Assembly (NCBI GenBank): GCA_027382625.1
Contig: JAJKFJ010021473.1
Coordinates: forward strand, 186,001-250,000
Direction of reading: 5' to 3'
DNA from: Tetmemena sp. SeJ-2015
Taxonomy: Eukaryota; Ciliophora; Spirotrichea; Sporadotrichida; Oxytrichidae
DNA length: 64,000 nucleotides
Shown in pieces: positions 54,525 through 64,000 of the stretch. Both the position numbers and the translations under genes were made by a program. Within the stretch, counting starts at the first letter, position 1. Each line of letters begins with the position of its first letter. Under the pieces are notes generated by a model. That model searched no databases. It was not told the origin of the DNA and worked only from the letters and a program-made list of their open reading frames with translations.

Positions 54525-55609
54525 GCTTATTATCCGTTGAATGAATCTACTTTGATCCTGACCACAAAGAAAACTTTTACTGCGAAGATATTGAGGTAGA
54601 CTATAAAGGAGATGACTTATTTTCCACTACATTTGCAAAAAAGATTGAACTCAAATGAGAAGTCTAAAGTGTTTATCTACATGAATGGACATGGAGGAGA
54701 GAATTTCTTCAAAATCTAAGACACGGAAGTGGTACACAGTGAAGATTTTGCAAAGGTTTTCAATGAAATGCACATAAAGAATCTTTACAGTGATATCCTT
54801 ATCATCTTAGACACATGTGAGGGTATGACCTTATTTGACTAAGTGGATGCCCCAAACATTTTAATGGTGGGTTCTTCAATTCTTGGGAGAGCATGCCTTC
54901 TCCCACGAAGTAGATTAAAAGCTGAACACTTATGTGAATGATAAATTCACGCATCATCTCTTCGATTTTCTTAAGTCCAAATCTCCATAATATAAAGTAA
55001 AGATTTCTGAGTTCCCTTAGCTTTTCCCTTATAACAAGCTTGATTCAACTCTCCAGATCAAAAGCACATACAAAAATAAGACTCCAGACTAGATTTTCTT
55101 ACACGAATTTCTTCCTATTGATAGAGAAGATGATTAAATCTACTATTTTAAGATCTCATAAAAGTGAAAGTAGGCAAATTTAAATTATAAATCAAAATGA
55201 TATTTTAAACATGCTTGCTTTTGGTCTCAATATGTATGATGAAGTTTGAATAATTATGAAAACAACTTATACTTCATTCTTTCAAGTCATTTAAAATATG
55301 ACTATCTATTTCAACTATAGACACACTGGAAATGCTATTGTATTATACAAGTACCTTAAAGAGAAAGGTATCACTGATGATTAGGTAAGTCCTAAATAGT
55401 GGCTAACAAACTTAGATCATATTTATATTCTCATGCTTGCAATCAAAATCTAATTCAAAGCTTTCAAAAAATAAACTTAATTTGTATAAATGCTCGTAAT
55501 CCCTATCCAGGAACAATCTACTTTATTTTTTAATTAGAGATGACTTGACTTACGAAACTATTCTCAATTTGATCAGAGGCAGATATGCTAACTACGTAAG
55601 GAACCATTT
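54486..55609 (+). CDS. PIGK: GPI transamidase catalytic subunit (GPI8/PIG-K), scrambled six-MDS gene
   Basis: C13-family Cys protease that cleaves the GPI-anchor signal in the ER lumen. In germline order the pieces are MDS2 (54486-54524), MDS4 (54544-54618), MDS6 (54630-55167), MDS1 (about 55257-55384), MDS3 (55431-55524), MDS5 (55537-55609). Reordered 1-6 they read NYRHTGNAIVLYKYLKEKG, ILMLPENHACN, ARNPYPGTIYF, DPDHKENFYCEDIEVDYKGD, LTYETILNLIRGRYANYV, then the catalytic YMNGHGGENFF (His) and ILDTCEGMTLFD (Cys). All five joins use shared pointers and keep frame. One extra G near 54882 (CTTGGGAG) breaks the frame before SHEVDQKLN and may be a sequencing indel. The stop is TGA 55165-55167; the 5' start upstream of MDS1 was not located. 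Confidence 0.85.
54544..54618 (+). other. GPI8 MDS4
   Basis: Bounded by AATCTACTTT (54544-54553, shared with 55515-55524) and GAGATGACTT (54609-54618, shared with 55537-55546). An 18-19 nt spacer separates it from MDS2 and 11 nt from MDS6. Confidence 0.85.
54630..55167 (+). other. GPI8 MDS6 (catalytic part and C terminus)
   Basis: Begins with CATTT (54630-54634, shared with 55605-55609) and runs to TGA 55165-55167. Contains the His and Cys active-site blocks. Confidence 0.85.
55257..55384 (+). other. GPI8 MDS1 (5' limit uncertain)
   Basis: Encodes ENNLYFILSSHLKY...FNYRHTGNAIVLYKYLKEKG and ends in TTAG (55381-55384). A 10-nt TAT-flanked insert near 55305-55315 seems to need removal. Confidence 0.7.
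55431..55524 (+). other. GPI8 MDS3 with internal IES
   Basis: Starts with TCATGCTTGCAA and ends with AATCTACTTT. A 48-nt IES with pointer AAT (55441-55443 / 55489-55491) must be removed to join HACN to ARNPYPGTIYF, leaving only 13 nt of MDS on its left side. Confidence 0.7.
55537..55609 (+). other. GPI8 MDS5
   Basis: 73 nt from GAGATGACTT to CATTT, encoding DDLTYETILNLIRGRYANYV plus RNHL. This is exactly the segment missing between MDS4 and MDS6. Confidence 0.85.
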
Positions 55610-55996
55610 AATTTTATTGCTTATAGTTCCCACATTCTAAAAGATTAATCTTTAAAAATTATGTATAATCTAAGTCCAAGAGCTTCACCCGCAAAGTAAA
55701 CCATTATAATTATAATTAAAGAGAAGATGTGTTAGGAGGGAAAGGATAAAACTCAAACTTAAAGCTCTATAATTACTCTGATTTAGAAAATGACTAATTT
55801 ATTTTCTGACCATTTTTCGAGAAAAAAAAAATTTTCATTTGTTGAAATAGAACTTTGAACTTGAAAATGAAAAATGTTTTAATAAGATGCTTCTACAACC
55901 TTCATCATCAAATATATACGACTGAGTATTTATTATAAATATTAAAGAAGTTTAAATAACAGTTTTTGCGATAATTATCTGCAAATAAATTAATAA
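55610..55996. other. gene-free interval
   Basis: AT-rich DNA between the scrambled GPI8 locus and the next gene; nothing recognised. Confidence 0.5.
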
Positions 55997-57292
55997 ATGT
56001 CTGCTTCATATACCATAAGCCCTCAAATTGCAAAATATAACTCCCCCTCTTTTATTTAGCAGCTGAGGGCAAAGTAGAACTAAGATCAGAGAACTCAAAA
56101 TAACCCAGTGTTTACTAAACACTCTCGAGGCGCTAACTCTGTTATTTACATTAAAAAATGTATTCACAATTTATATTTTGAGCTAGAATGATTCTGAATC
56201 TTTAAAGGCTCCATCGCAAAGAGTCTTAACTAAGGCAGAGCAAATTATTCAGCTACTTAGCACTTCTAAAAATGCAGCTTAGTCAATTAGTCGTAAAGAT
56301 GTAATAATTGAGAACGTCATTCATAAAATCTGCTCGACTCTGCTCGAAAAGGATCCAAGAATCAACCCTGAATTCCTAATGAAGGTTGCAACTGATGAAG
56401 TTCAAACAGCTTTAAGAAATCAGAAACTCACAGATGGAAGATAAATCACTGAGTTATAAGATAGAGTGCTAAGGATCATATCTCAAGAAGAAAATATTCT
56501 CTATAATAAAAGCAAGCTAGTCACATAACCGCGACACTACCTCAATAACACAGGTGGTATGCCTCTTTAAAATGCTGGAATAATGACCTCTAAAAATTTG
56601 TTTAATTTTGGTTAGAGTTCTGACTTGCTCTCCCATTTTAAGAGCTCTTCTCTTTTGCTGAACTCGCTTTAAAGCCAGGTCAAAATAGTCATCATTCCTA
56701 GTAAAACTCAACAACCTATAAAAACACTTTCAAAACTGCAAAAGCCTCTATCATAGATTTAGAAAACTAACCTCGGGCCTAACCTACTCAAACAAGCTTG
56801 CGATTTAACGATTTTGGGATTCATGAAGGTCTAAAAGGCGTGATAAAGGATTAGCATAAGGCTGAGATAGGGTAATTTCTTAAATACCAAATAAGAGGGC
56901 AAGAGTTTAAGAAAAGTATCGAGCTTTAAAATGATAAGCACTACATGAGTTAGATTGCTATTGGAAATAGAGAGTAAAGGAATAAGGAAAAGCTAGATTT
57001 AGAGTAGCGGAAAGCCTTTTTGAGTCAAGAAGCTTAGAAATTGTAAGCACAGTAAGGAGAAGACCTAAAAAGGATGAAGTCTGAGAAAGAGAAGGAGCTC
57101 ATATCTGAATGGAAACTGCTTAATCAAAATCAAAAAGAGATTCATAAGAATAGAATGGATCTAATCAAGCATAGGGTTGAAAATATGAAGGTTCAAGAAT
57201 TTCTTAAGCATTAAGATTAACTAATATAAAGAGTTAATTTGAATTTCAGTTAATATAAAATACTCGAGAATATTTATTTCTCATTCTAATGA
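55997..57292 (+). CDS. coiled-coil protein, unknown
   Basis: ATG 55997 (MSASYTISPQIAKYN), Gln/Asn-rich start. After an interruption near 56150-56185 the frame DSESLKAPSQRVLTKAEQII runs for about 200 codons. A frame change near 56815 leads to a Lys/Glu/Gln-rich coiled coil (KDQHKAEIGQFLKYQIRGQ; EKEKELISEWKLLNQNQKEI) ending near TGA 57290-57292. No motif identifies the family; a cytoskeletal or ciliary role is only a guess from composition. Confidence 0.5.
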
Positions 57293-57606
57293 AATACCTC
57301 TGCATTTCCTTTAATTTTTTAAATAAATTTTTAGATTTAGCTTCTGTAATTTTATTCATTGTTTATTGACGATATCTTATTAAAATTTATGTAGAGAATT
57401 CACAAGAAATTATCTGATTTTATTAAGCCACAATTTTTAGATTGAATTATTTTTATTAAAGTTCTTCTTCCGATAAAATTTTTCCCAACCTAAATATATA
57501 AGATTATTTTATTGGTTGAGTATTTGAATTTATATAATTGAACAACTCTAATGATAATTTTATTAAAACTTACTCTTAACTTGATTAGAATTGAGGAATA
57601 AAAAAT

Positions 57607-58286
57607 ATGAAAATAAGAACAGAAAGGGAATTGGATATCTAGGCAGATGAGTAATTAATCAGCAATACCTCAGGCAAGAAGATTTTGAGTTCAACATCTC
57701 TGCTAGGTTAATCGAAACAGTCTGGTGTGAAGATCGATTTCAATAAAACCACTACTGTCCTGGATTAATTTTTCTAAAACCGTAACTAGCCTCATCAAGC
57801 CTATTCTCTTGCCAAAAAGAAAGAGGCAATTTAATAGCAGTAAACCCTATAACCCTTTTTTAATTTATCTCAGTATAAAAATCTAAGTTAAAAATATATC
57901 TCAATGAAGTTTAAGTGAAGCAACTTGAGTTTTTGGAGTAGTAGAAACTTTAAAATGATTAGAGGTTGCTAAGCAAGTATCAATCCTTGAACGAGCTAAA
58001 TGAACTGCAAAAAATGGCTAGAAGAAATCAGCTCAAGCAAGAAATCCTCAAATAAATACAGGAGTCTCACTCCAATCAACTCGAAGAAAGAAAGAGAAGC
58101 ATAGAGAAGGTCAAAGTAATTGAGAGCGATTTGAAAAAGAAGCTTGATTTAGACACATCGTCAAATGAGATAGAGAAATACCAGTTGAGTGATGTCAAAA
58201 GAAGAAGAGAAGTAGAAAACAGGAAATTGGTGTAGAGACAGATTGAAGAGCAGAGAATAATAAGGCTAAGTGAGGCAATCATGTGA
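57607..58286 (+). CDS. coiled-coil protein, unknown
   Basis: ATG 57607 (MKIRTERELDIQADEQLISN). An intron begins after KKKEAIQQQ near 57842 and ends near 57905. Then a continuous helix QLEFLEQQKLQNDQRLLSKY...SIEKVKVIESDLKKKLDLD...RRREVENRKLVQRQIEEQR runs to TGA 58284-58286, about 205 residues. A GTGATTTG at the stop could be a splice donor, and protein-like sequence (LDIQLGIRASQPSIDSAS) follows at 58455-58530, so the gene may be longer. Confidence 0.5.
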
Positions 58287-59540
58287 TTTGAATAAATATT
58301 TTTACAATTTCGTTCCTTCTTCATGAATAATGATTTAGAACCATAAAGTAGTGATTTAAAATTAAGGAAACACGATAAACTCTTGAGCAAGTTGTTTTAG
58401 CTTTAAAGTCATTTGTTACTTTGTTGTAGTTGTTAGTTAGTCTAACTTGTCTAGTCCCCTGGATATTCAGCTAGGTATAAGGGCTAGTCAGCCATCCATA
58501 GACTCTGCAAGTGATAAAATTGATATGCCATCCTGTTAAAATTCTCCTATGGAATGAAGAAGGCTGTGGTTGAAAAACCTATAATGTAGGGAGCGATTAT
58601 TCTCACGAAAGTCATTAGAAAGAGCAAGAGTTATTTATAATCTAAAATTCTTAATAAACTATACTATAATTACTATTATAGTGGAAATTAAATTAAAATC
58701 GGTGATTGATTAAAATAATAAATGGAGAGTTGCAACTTCGTGTCAGTTGAAATCACTCAAACACCCCCTGATCTGCAGCTTGTTCGATAGCTCATCCAAA
58801 AATAATATGAGTTTCTTCTTTAATCATCTCCACAGCCCCTCACAGTAGCAAGATATGATGTGTGCACTCTTCTCATCTTGAATATCAATTTCTACTAAAC
58901 TTGTGTCGCTTATAACTCTTGACTGAGCGCTCCCACACAAAAGTTTCAAGGATAAAAAGTTTTTTAGAATTTCATGCTGAATCGAATGGTGTAATTATTA
59001 ATGAAATTGAAAATGCATAGATTTATCCCATTTTATTTAATTCAATAAATTAATTTGATTTTCCATTAAATTCTCAGCTATATCAATTAATAAGCTCCCA
59101 TATTAAATTGATAATAAACTCAAAGAGGAGTTAATAGTCAACTTAAAAATGCGCTGATTGCATTTAAAGTTTATCAAACCTCTAAAATGGCAGATCTATA
59201 TACATTCTTTATTTGTATTCTAATATTTAAGTTAACAACGTGAGCTTAGGAGAGAAAGTTATTATCTCACTGCTCACTGGCTGCCCTCCTATGCTTCGAA
59301 ATGTTGCATGTTGTTATATACTTAAGATTAAAAATAATTGAGAGATTGTTATTGCAAAGATATTTTAGTTTTAAGAAACGTTTTTAGATAAATTAAACCT
59401 TAAAATTTACAAATTATAATTCATAAATTTAATTAAATTGAGAAATATACTCTTGACTAAATAAACATTTTCAGTAATAATTTTGTAGTTACTACTAAGC
59501 TTTTAAGTATTTAAGTTATTAAGGAGCACTTAAAATAATA
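58287..59540. other. gene-poor interval holding dispersed repeat copy 2
   Basis: Contains an ambiguous short reading at 58455-58550 and the repeat at 58683-58990. The rest (59000-59540) is very AT-rich and without coding character. Confidence 0.45.
58683..58990. repeat. dispersed ~300-bp repeat, copy 2
   Basis: Same-orientation relative of 45478-45790. Both ends are conserved (AATTAAATTAAAATCGGTGATT at the left with one substitution; AACTCTTGACTGAGCGCTCC at the right) and the middle is diverged. It stands outside any recognised gene. Confidence 0.7.
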
Positions 59541-61953
59541 TCATATTTGATTTTATATGCCAATTTTGACACACAAAAAAAATACTAATTGCAACGAGAA
59601 AAAAGAGCAGTAGTTTTAGCAAAGCTTCACCATTTTGTCTGGCTCAACCTCTTCAATTAATGCATTTTGACCATTCACAGAAAGATTACTAAATTAAAAA
59701 AATTTATCATTGACTTAGACCCTCTCATCTAGTTGGCTTAATATAGTTGAGAATCACTAGTAGCCAATTTAGTATTTTTTTAATTGAATTAGTTACTACT
59801 AAATAGTTCCATAAATAGTTTGCTGTTCTCCTCAGTCTCTTAGTCTATAAAATCTCCAGACCGCGAGTCATCAGTCTTTAATCTTACTTTAGAATCTATG
59901 CCTAGGCTTTTCCTCGCATCTGGAGACTGCTCGGGAAGTGGCTCGGAGTGCTGCGCCAAAATATGAGTTTTATTAACTTCAAACTCGTTTTAGTTTGCGT
60001 TAATTTTTATATCACTTTAATAATTACCATTTGGATTCTCTTCGTACTTTTATTCCTCATAAAAATCAAATTTTATTCCTCAGAGACCAACTCCTCTTAA
60101 TTTGGAATGATACTGTTTAAGATTGGATCTTGCATACTATCTTGAGCTTAGTAAGGTACATCTGGAGGGGCCAAAACCGAAATATCCGATTGCTACTAAC
60201 CCTCATTCATGTGCTTTAAATTAGTAAATATTTCACTATTTTGAGCTTTGTGTCTGCCTTTTGAGAATCTTGCCTGGTTGTTACCTTGGTCTGAATAGTC
60301 TGCCTGTTGGGACTAATTAATTGCTTCTTCTTATGAGGCTTTTTCTTCTTAACTATCCCTCCGGTGGGAGGGTTCTCACTTTAATAGTTGACTAGCTTGA
60401 GAAGGCTGAAGACCAGAGGCCTACCTCTTACTAACTCGTCGTAGTGACTTCTTCTCATTTTGCACGCTATCAGATCTCTTTGCCATTTTGGTTTTTATTG
60501 GATTGGTGGTTTGAATGCTGAGTTACTGCATTTAAGGTTGTTGTTAGATTTATAGCAAGTCAGAATACACCTTGTCTGAAGATTCTAACTTTATATTGCT
60601 CAATATTAAGTAAAGCATCACATTTTAAGGCTAAATTGAATCCTGAGAATAGTATTCGTTATTTGAGTGCTTGGGTTTTAAGAGCTTGGCAATGAATTAA
60701 CTTCTTGTTTCACCCATTCAAGTCTGCCTTGGAAATTGTTTCTTTCCTTTATAGCTGAGAGCTGTCTTTTGAAATATCGGTAGTCAGGCTTGGCCTTCCC
60801 AGTTTGGTTTTAAATGAGGTGGAGCATTTCTTTGAACTCAGGCTCTAGATCTGTACAAAGTTCGTCAGGGTCCCTTTAAGAAATAACGTGCTAAACTTCC
60901 AATTGAGCTTGCAGTTCCTCACCCAATATTGGCACGTTCCTTGCCCACGGAAGGAAACCATTGCAGAAGTAGATCAAGATGTAGATAAGAGATTCTATAT
61001 CGTCACGTGGACCTAGCTTTCCACGCACCAACTAATTGTTCGAAGCGAAAAATGGAGTTCCCTTGAATCCGTAATTAATTTTTGGAGGGGTGTTGAGATT
61101 CATGGTCAGCCCAAAGTCAATGAGAATAAACCCTTTAATCTTAGGTTTAGTCTATAAATTGAGAAAAATTTGAGTTAACTTGATTAGATTTGTAAATAGC
61201 CATCATATTTTATGGTTTGAGGTCGTTATGAACTAAACCACAGTTATGCATGATTTCCAAACGCTCCAGCACCTGCAGGCCTATTGTGACAATTGTTTCT
61301 AGCTTAAATTTGCGCTTGTAGTTCACGAACAGCCTCTCCAGATCTATGTCATACTTTGGCATAACAATAAAGTTGAGCTTCTTATCATCGAGATAGCCAT
61401 TCACCAAAAGTTTTGGGAAGAGAGCAGCTATTAATTTAATTAAGCCAAATTAAAGATGATAATGATCAAGTCGCTGTTTTAATGCGTAAAAGTTTACTTA
61501 CCTCGAACGCCACCCAGCTTCTTTATGACTTTCATAACCTCAACCTCGTTCTCGTACTACCTTTTTGTCTCCTCATTTCTATCATCACTCTATTGATAGT
61601 TAGAGTTAAAATTGAGTATAAGCCTTTTCAGGAGCAAGGGGATAAGTACTTACAAATTTGATAGCGACTTCGTAATTTTTTTCAGCATGTCTGGCATAGA
61701 ATACCTCCCCGAAAGCACCACCTTTACAGAAATTCACGAGCACGTACTTTCCTTTGATGAGATACTCTTTTTCGTTCATGAATTTTCCCGCGGACATGGT
61801 GTTCTACAATTTCTGGTTAGAAGTGTCTCACTAATTTTTGGAGGAAGCTTAGTCTCTAATCGATGAAGAGCGTGTCTTGCCTTTACTCTCTTCAAGCTAG
61901 TTAAAAGACTCTTTGACAACTTTTAGCTGATTATCCTTGTTCTTTGAAGTCAT
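59541..61953 (-). CDS. casein kinase 1-like protein kinase with long C-terminal tail
   Basis: Starts about ATG 61951-61953 (MTSKNKDNQLKVVKESF); an alternative start is MSAGKFMNEKEYL at 61797. Kinase motifs: glycine loop GGAFGEVFYARHAE, VAIKF (VAIK Lys), catalytic loop LVHNDLKPQN (HRDLKPQN with Asn for Arg), activation segment FILIDFGLTMNL with DFG, and GTPFFASNNQLVRGKLGPRDDIESLIYIL, the CK1-type replacement of APE. GT-AG introns sit at about 61598-61660, 61430-61500 and 61154-61216. The tail of about 400 residues is Lys/Ser/Gln-rich (KKKKPHKKKQL) and its 3' end near TGA 59541-59543 is uncertain. An in-frame TGA near 61829 needs an IES if the upstream start is used. Confidence 0.75.
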
Positions 61954-62285
61954 TATCCATATAGTAAAATAACCAAACTGTTTTTAACTTTCAACAATTT
62001 CTGTGATATTGTTTAAATCTTAGTATTTAATTTTTTTATTCTAATATAGAATGTGCTCACTTGTAATTCTTGCTCTCTTTGAAATTCACCCTTAATCTGA
62101 GATATAGTTTTCTCTCACACCCTCTAATTTTAATTCTCCCGTTCCCTCACCTTTTCTCTTATTTTTATATTATCTCATTTTCTCGTTCTAATTTTAGTTT
62201 GAGAGATAATGAAAAAATTAGTGTTGGAGATATTATTGGGAGGATAAATTCTACTGTTTTTAAATTTTAATTTTTTAGCTTTAAA
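61954..62285. other. divergent intergenic region
   Basis: AT- and pyrimidine-rich DNA between the divergent CK1-like and START-domain genes; probably carries both promoters. No specific element recognised. Confidence 0.45.
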
Positions 62286-63587
62286 ATGGGTGCGATATGC
62301 TGCTCCAATTCTCTGGACAGAAAGGATGACTCACTCAATGCCAGTCTTTCATAATACAGACATTGTAATAGCAACTCTTACTAAAGTAGTACTATTGTCT
62401 TTATTTTTTTAATTAAAAGGAAGCATAAGAACGTAAGCCCAGGGAAACCAGGGCAGGAGTCAGACTCGTTTTGGGAAATAAGTGACGATCTCATTTCTTA
62501 ATATGAAACAGAAATACTGTTTGTAAGCATTTTTAAAATTGTATTAGACAATGTTTTGAATCGCTATTCCTTTCCTTATTAGGAAATTAAGAATTAATCT
62601 TTGGTTATAGACAAAAGTAGGGCTATCAAATTTTTTTGAAACTTTAATATCCTAAAGTGGATACAAATCTGTTCTCAAAAGTCCTGATATCAGAGTCTAA
62701 ATACAAGAAGTAAGTTTTGGTATTTCACTTTTTAAATTTGCAAATATTGTATATACACCTTGAAGTCTAACTTTGGATTTTAGGAAGGCACACCCTTTTG
62801 TAGAACTCTGCCTCTTTTTAAGACCGAGTATTTCTTTGATGAAAAGTTCAACATTTAGCAAGTTATCAAATGTGTAAGTAGTCTATTTTTCTAACTACAT
62901 TTTTTGGAGCGTTTATTTTTCAAATGACTACTGGATAGTTACACTATTTACCTTTTGTAGATGCATAACTTGGAGACAAGAGAGAGGTGGGACCAGAATA
63001 TAAAGAGGAGTTTCTGCTTGAAGAAAATAAACAGATTGCAGATAATCTACATAGAGAATAAATCAGCAGGCATTGGAGTGCAGAAAAGAGATTTCTATGA
63101 GAAGAAGCTAAGTTTTAAGACATAAGGAGCAGAGGAAAACGATCATAAATACTACTTTTACTTCAGTTCAATTGAATCTGATGTAAATCAAATGGCGCAT
63201 TAATTAAGCATTATAGTTATACCCTCCCTTGAATGACATAATAAGATCGAATATTGTTCTCGGATTTCACAGATTTGAAGTTATACCAGAGACTTCTCAA
63301 GTAAAAGCTACTTTACTTATGTAATGCGATTTAAAGGTAAGGAATAGTTGCAAGTTTCATATTTTTAGCTGAATAAAGTGAGCTAAGCACTCTATAAAGG
63401 AGCTATTGCTTCATCATCTCGAAAATTCTACAACGATTTGCAGAAGTTTATATCCTCTAATCCCGACTTAGATTTGAGTTTAGCAAGCTACTTTTCTCAT
63501 TAACAATAAGAAGAGGTTGGTTATAATTCAGAGGAAGAGTAAGAAGACTAATCAACTCAAGCTCAGAGCTAGGCTCAAATGATTTGA
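62286..63587 (+). CDS. START-domain lipid-binding protein, probably N-myristoylated
   Basis: ATG 62286 opens MGAICCSNSLDRK: Gly2 plus adjacent Cys fit myristoylation and palmitoylation. Introns: 62398-62420, one after EILF (62521-62580), one at about 62710-62783, one at about 62875-62960 and one at 63337-63369. The START region reads FNIQQVIKCMHNLETRERWDQNIK, IGVQKRDFYEKKLSF, YYFYFSSIESD, and the long C-terminal helix ALYKGAIASSSRKFYNDLQKF that caps the lipid pocket. The C-terminal tail is acidic and Gln-rich, ending TGA 63585-63587. A frame change near 63190-63230 needs one more intron or IES. It probably transfers or senses lipid at membranes. Confidence 0.65.
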
Positions 63588-63694
63588 AGAGGAGAGTTTT
63601 GAAAATCATAACTATAGCTTTAATTAATCTCAGTCAAATAAATATTGAAACCACGAAGCCTCGTCATGTGATGCTGCTTTCTTCTTTTAGACTT

Positions 63695-64000
63695 TCATAA
63701 ATCTCTGCTCTTTGCAATGATTATTATGGGAAAAATTTAATTGCGCTAAAATTTTATAATTGGATTTAATTAGAATAGAATTCCCCACCAGATTGACCAG
63801 ATCCACCCAATAAATATATATGCCAGAAGATCAAAGTATAATTTTTATTTAAGAAACTGAAGTATTCCTATTAGAAGTTGAGTCACGTTGCACTTAGGAG
63901 CCATACAGGAATTCAAAACAGTGCCTGTACCTGGGAATACTACGTTGAGCACCAATTGAATGAGAGACCATGGCGATTTTACTGGTGTTATCTGCTCAAT
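63695..64000 (-). CDS. Stum/SPEC3-like membrane protein, partial
   Basis: Runs off the right edge. Reads ITPVKSPWSLIQLVLNVVFPGTGTVL, NSCMAPKCNVTQLLIGILQFL and LLAYIFIGWIWSIWWGILF: two hydrophobic hairpins with the FPGTGT turn seen in the Stum/SPEC3 family. Ends TGA 63695-63697. The N-terminal part is outside the window. Confidence 0.5.

Noticed and set aside
54533..54545. A 13-nt insert with ATC repeats joining HACKLI to YFDPD in GPI8
   Set aside because: It restores the frame but omits the conserved ARNPYPGT segment, which is found intact in MDS3 at 55490-55520.
55165..55609. Calling 55257-55609 a second, decayed GPI8 paralogue
   Set aside because: It contains only the segments missing from 54486-55167 and none of those present there, and the shared pointers sit exactly at the boundaries. 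That is scrambling, not a duplicate.
58076..58390. Minus-strand Ser/Leu-rich frame
   Set aside because: Complement of the Lys/Glu-rich coiled coil at 57.9-58.3 kb, the usual hydrophobic antisense shadow.
61612..61866. Plus-strand frame opposite the CK1-like kinase
   Set aside because: Antisense shadow of the glycine loop and VAIK region; the minus strand has the kinase motifs.
1..64000. Telomeric C4A4/G4T4 tracts, tRNA or rRNA genes, CRISPR arrays, bacterial operons
   Set aside because: None were seen on reading both strands. Without a covariance search, tRNAs with introns could still be missed.

Overview
The window reads as germline (micronuclear) DNA of a spirotrich ciliate, most likely a hypotrich of the Oxytricha/Stylonychia/Tetmemena type. 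Three things in the sequence support this. (1) Most genes read through only when TAA and TAG are Gln and TGA is the sole stop. (2) Besides GT-AG introns (about 28-82 nt), many genes are interrupted by 19-60 nt AT-rich inserts that are not GT-AG. Each insert is bounded by a 3-9 bp direct repeat, and deleting it with one repeat copy restores the frame of a conserved protein. These behave as internal eliminated sequences (IES) with pointers. (3) Three conserved genes are in the wrong order or orientation. Their pieces share 4-12 bp pointers exactly where the protein has to be joined, which is the signature of scrambled macronuclear-destined segments (MDS). I saw no C4A4/G4T4 telomeric repeat and no recognisable telomere-bearing transposon.

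Layout: 0.8-2.1 kb peptidyl-tRNA hydrolase and a small membrane protein; 2.1-8.0 kb a ciliary CFAP43-like gene whose C-terminal half lies upstream of its N-terminal half (scrambled, 12-bp pointer); 8.1-8.9 kb a Whirly-domain mitochondrial protein; 9.1-12.7 kb two membrane or basic proteins; 13.1-14.4 kb a GC-rich linker histone H1 and a small divergent gene; 14.5-18.4 kb an unknown gene, a 14-3-3 protein and an NDUFAF6-like complex I assembly factor; 18.4-23.7 kb a C2H2 zinc-finger protein and a coiled-coil protein; 24.0-27.0 kb a cyclic-nucleotide-binding (CNB) protein; 27.1-28.9 kb methylcrotonoyl-CoA carboxylase beta; 29.0-32.0 kb a second CNB gene split into two inverted blocks (10-bp pointer) with a small gene between them; 32.0-43.8 kb a secreted protein, RPA1 with four short IESs, NUDCD2, two unknown genes and a polycystin/mucolipin-like channel; 44.2-48.4 kb two tandem diverged paralogues of an unrecognised family; 48.7-54.3 kb small or zinc-finger genes and an MFS transporter; 54.5-55.6 kb a GPI8/PIG-K transamidase whose six MDSs lie in the order 2-4-6-1-3-5; 56-64 kb two coiled-coil genes, a CK1-like kinase, a START-domain protein and the edge of a Stum/SPEC3-like membrane protein. 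A ~300-bp dispersed repeat occurs at 45.5 kb and 58.7 kb.

The genes do not form operons. They are independent housekeeping, ciliary and signalling genes on both strands, each expected to end up on its own macronuclear nanochromosome. The biology shared across the window is the genome-rearrangement architecture itself. Coordinates of interrupted genes give outer bounds, and internal joins were made by hand.
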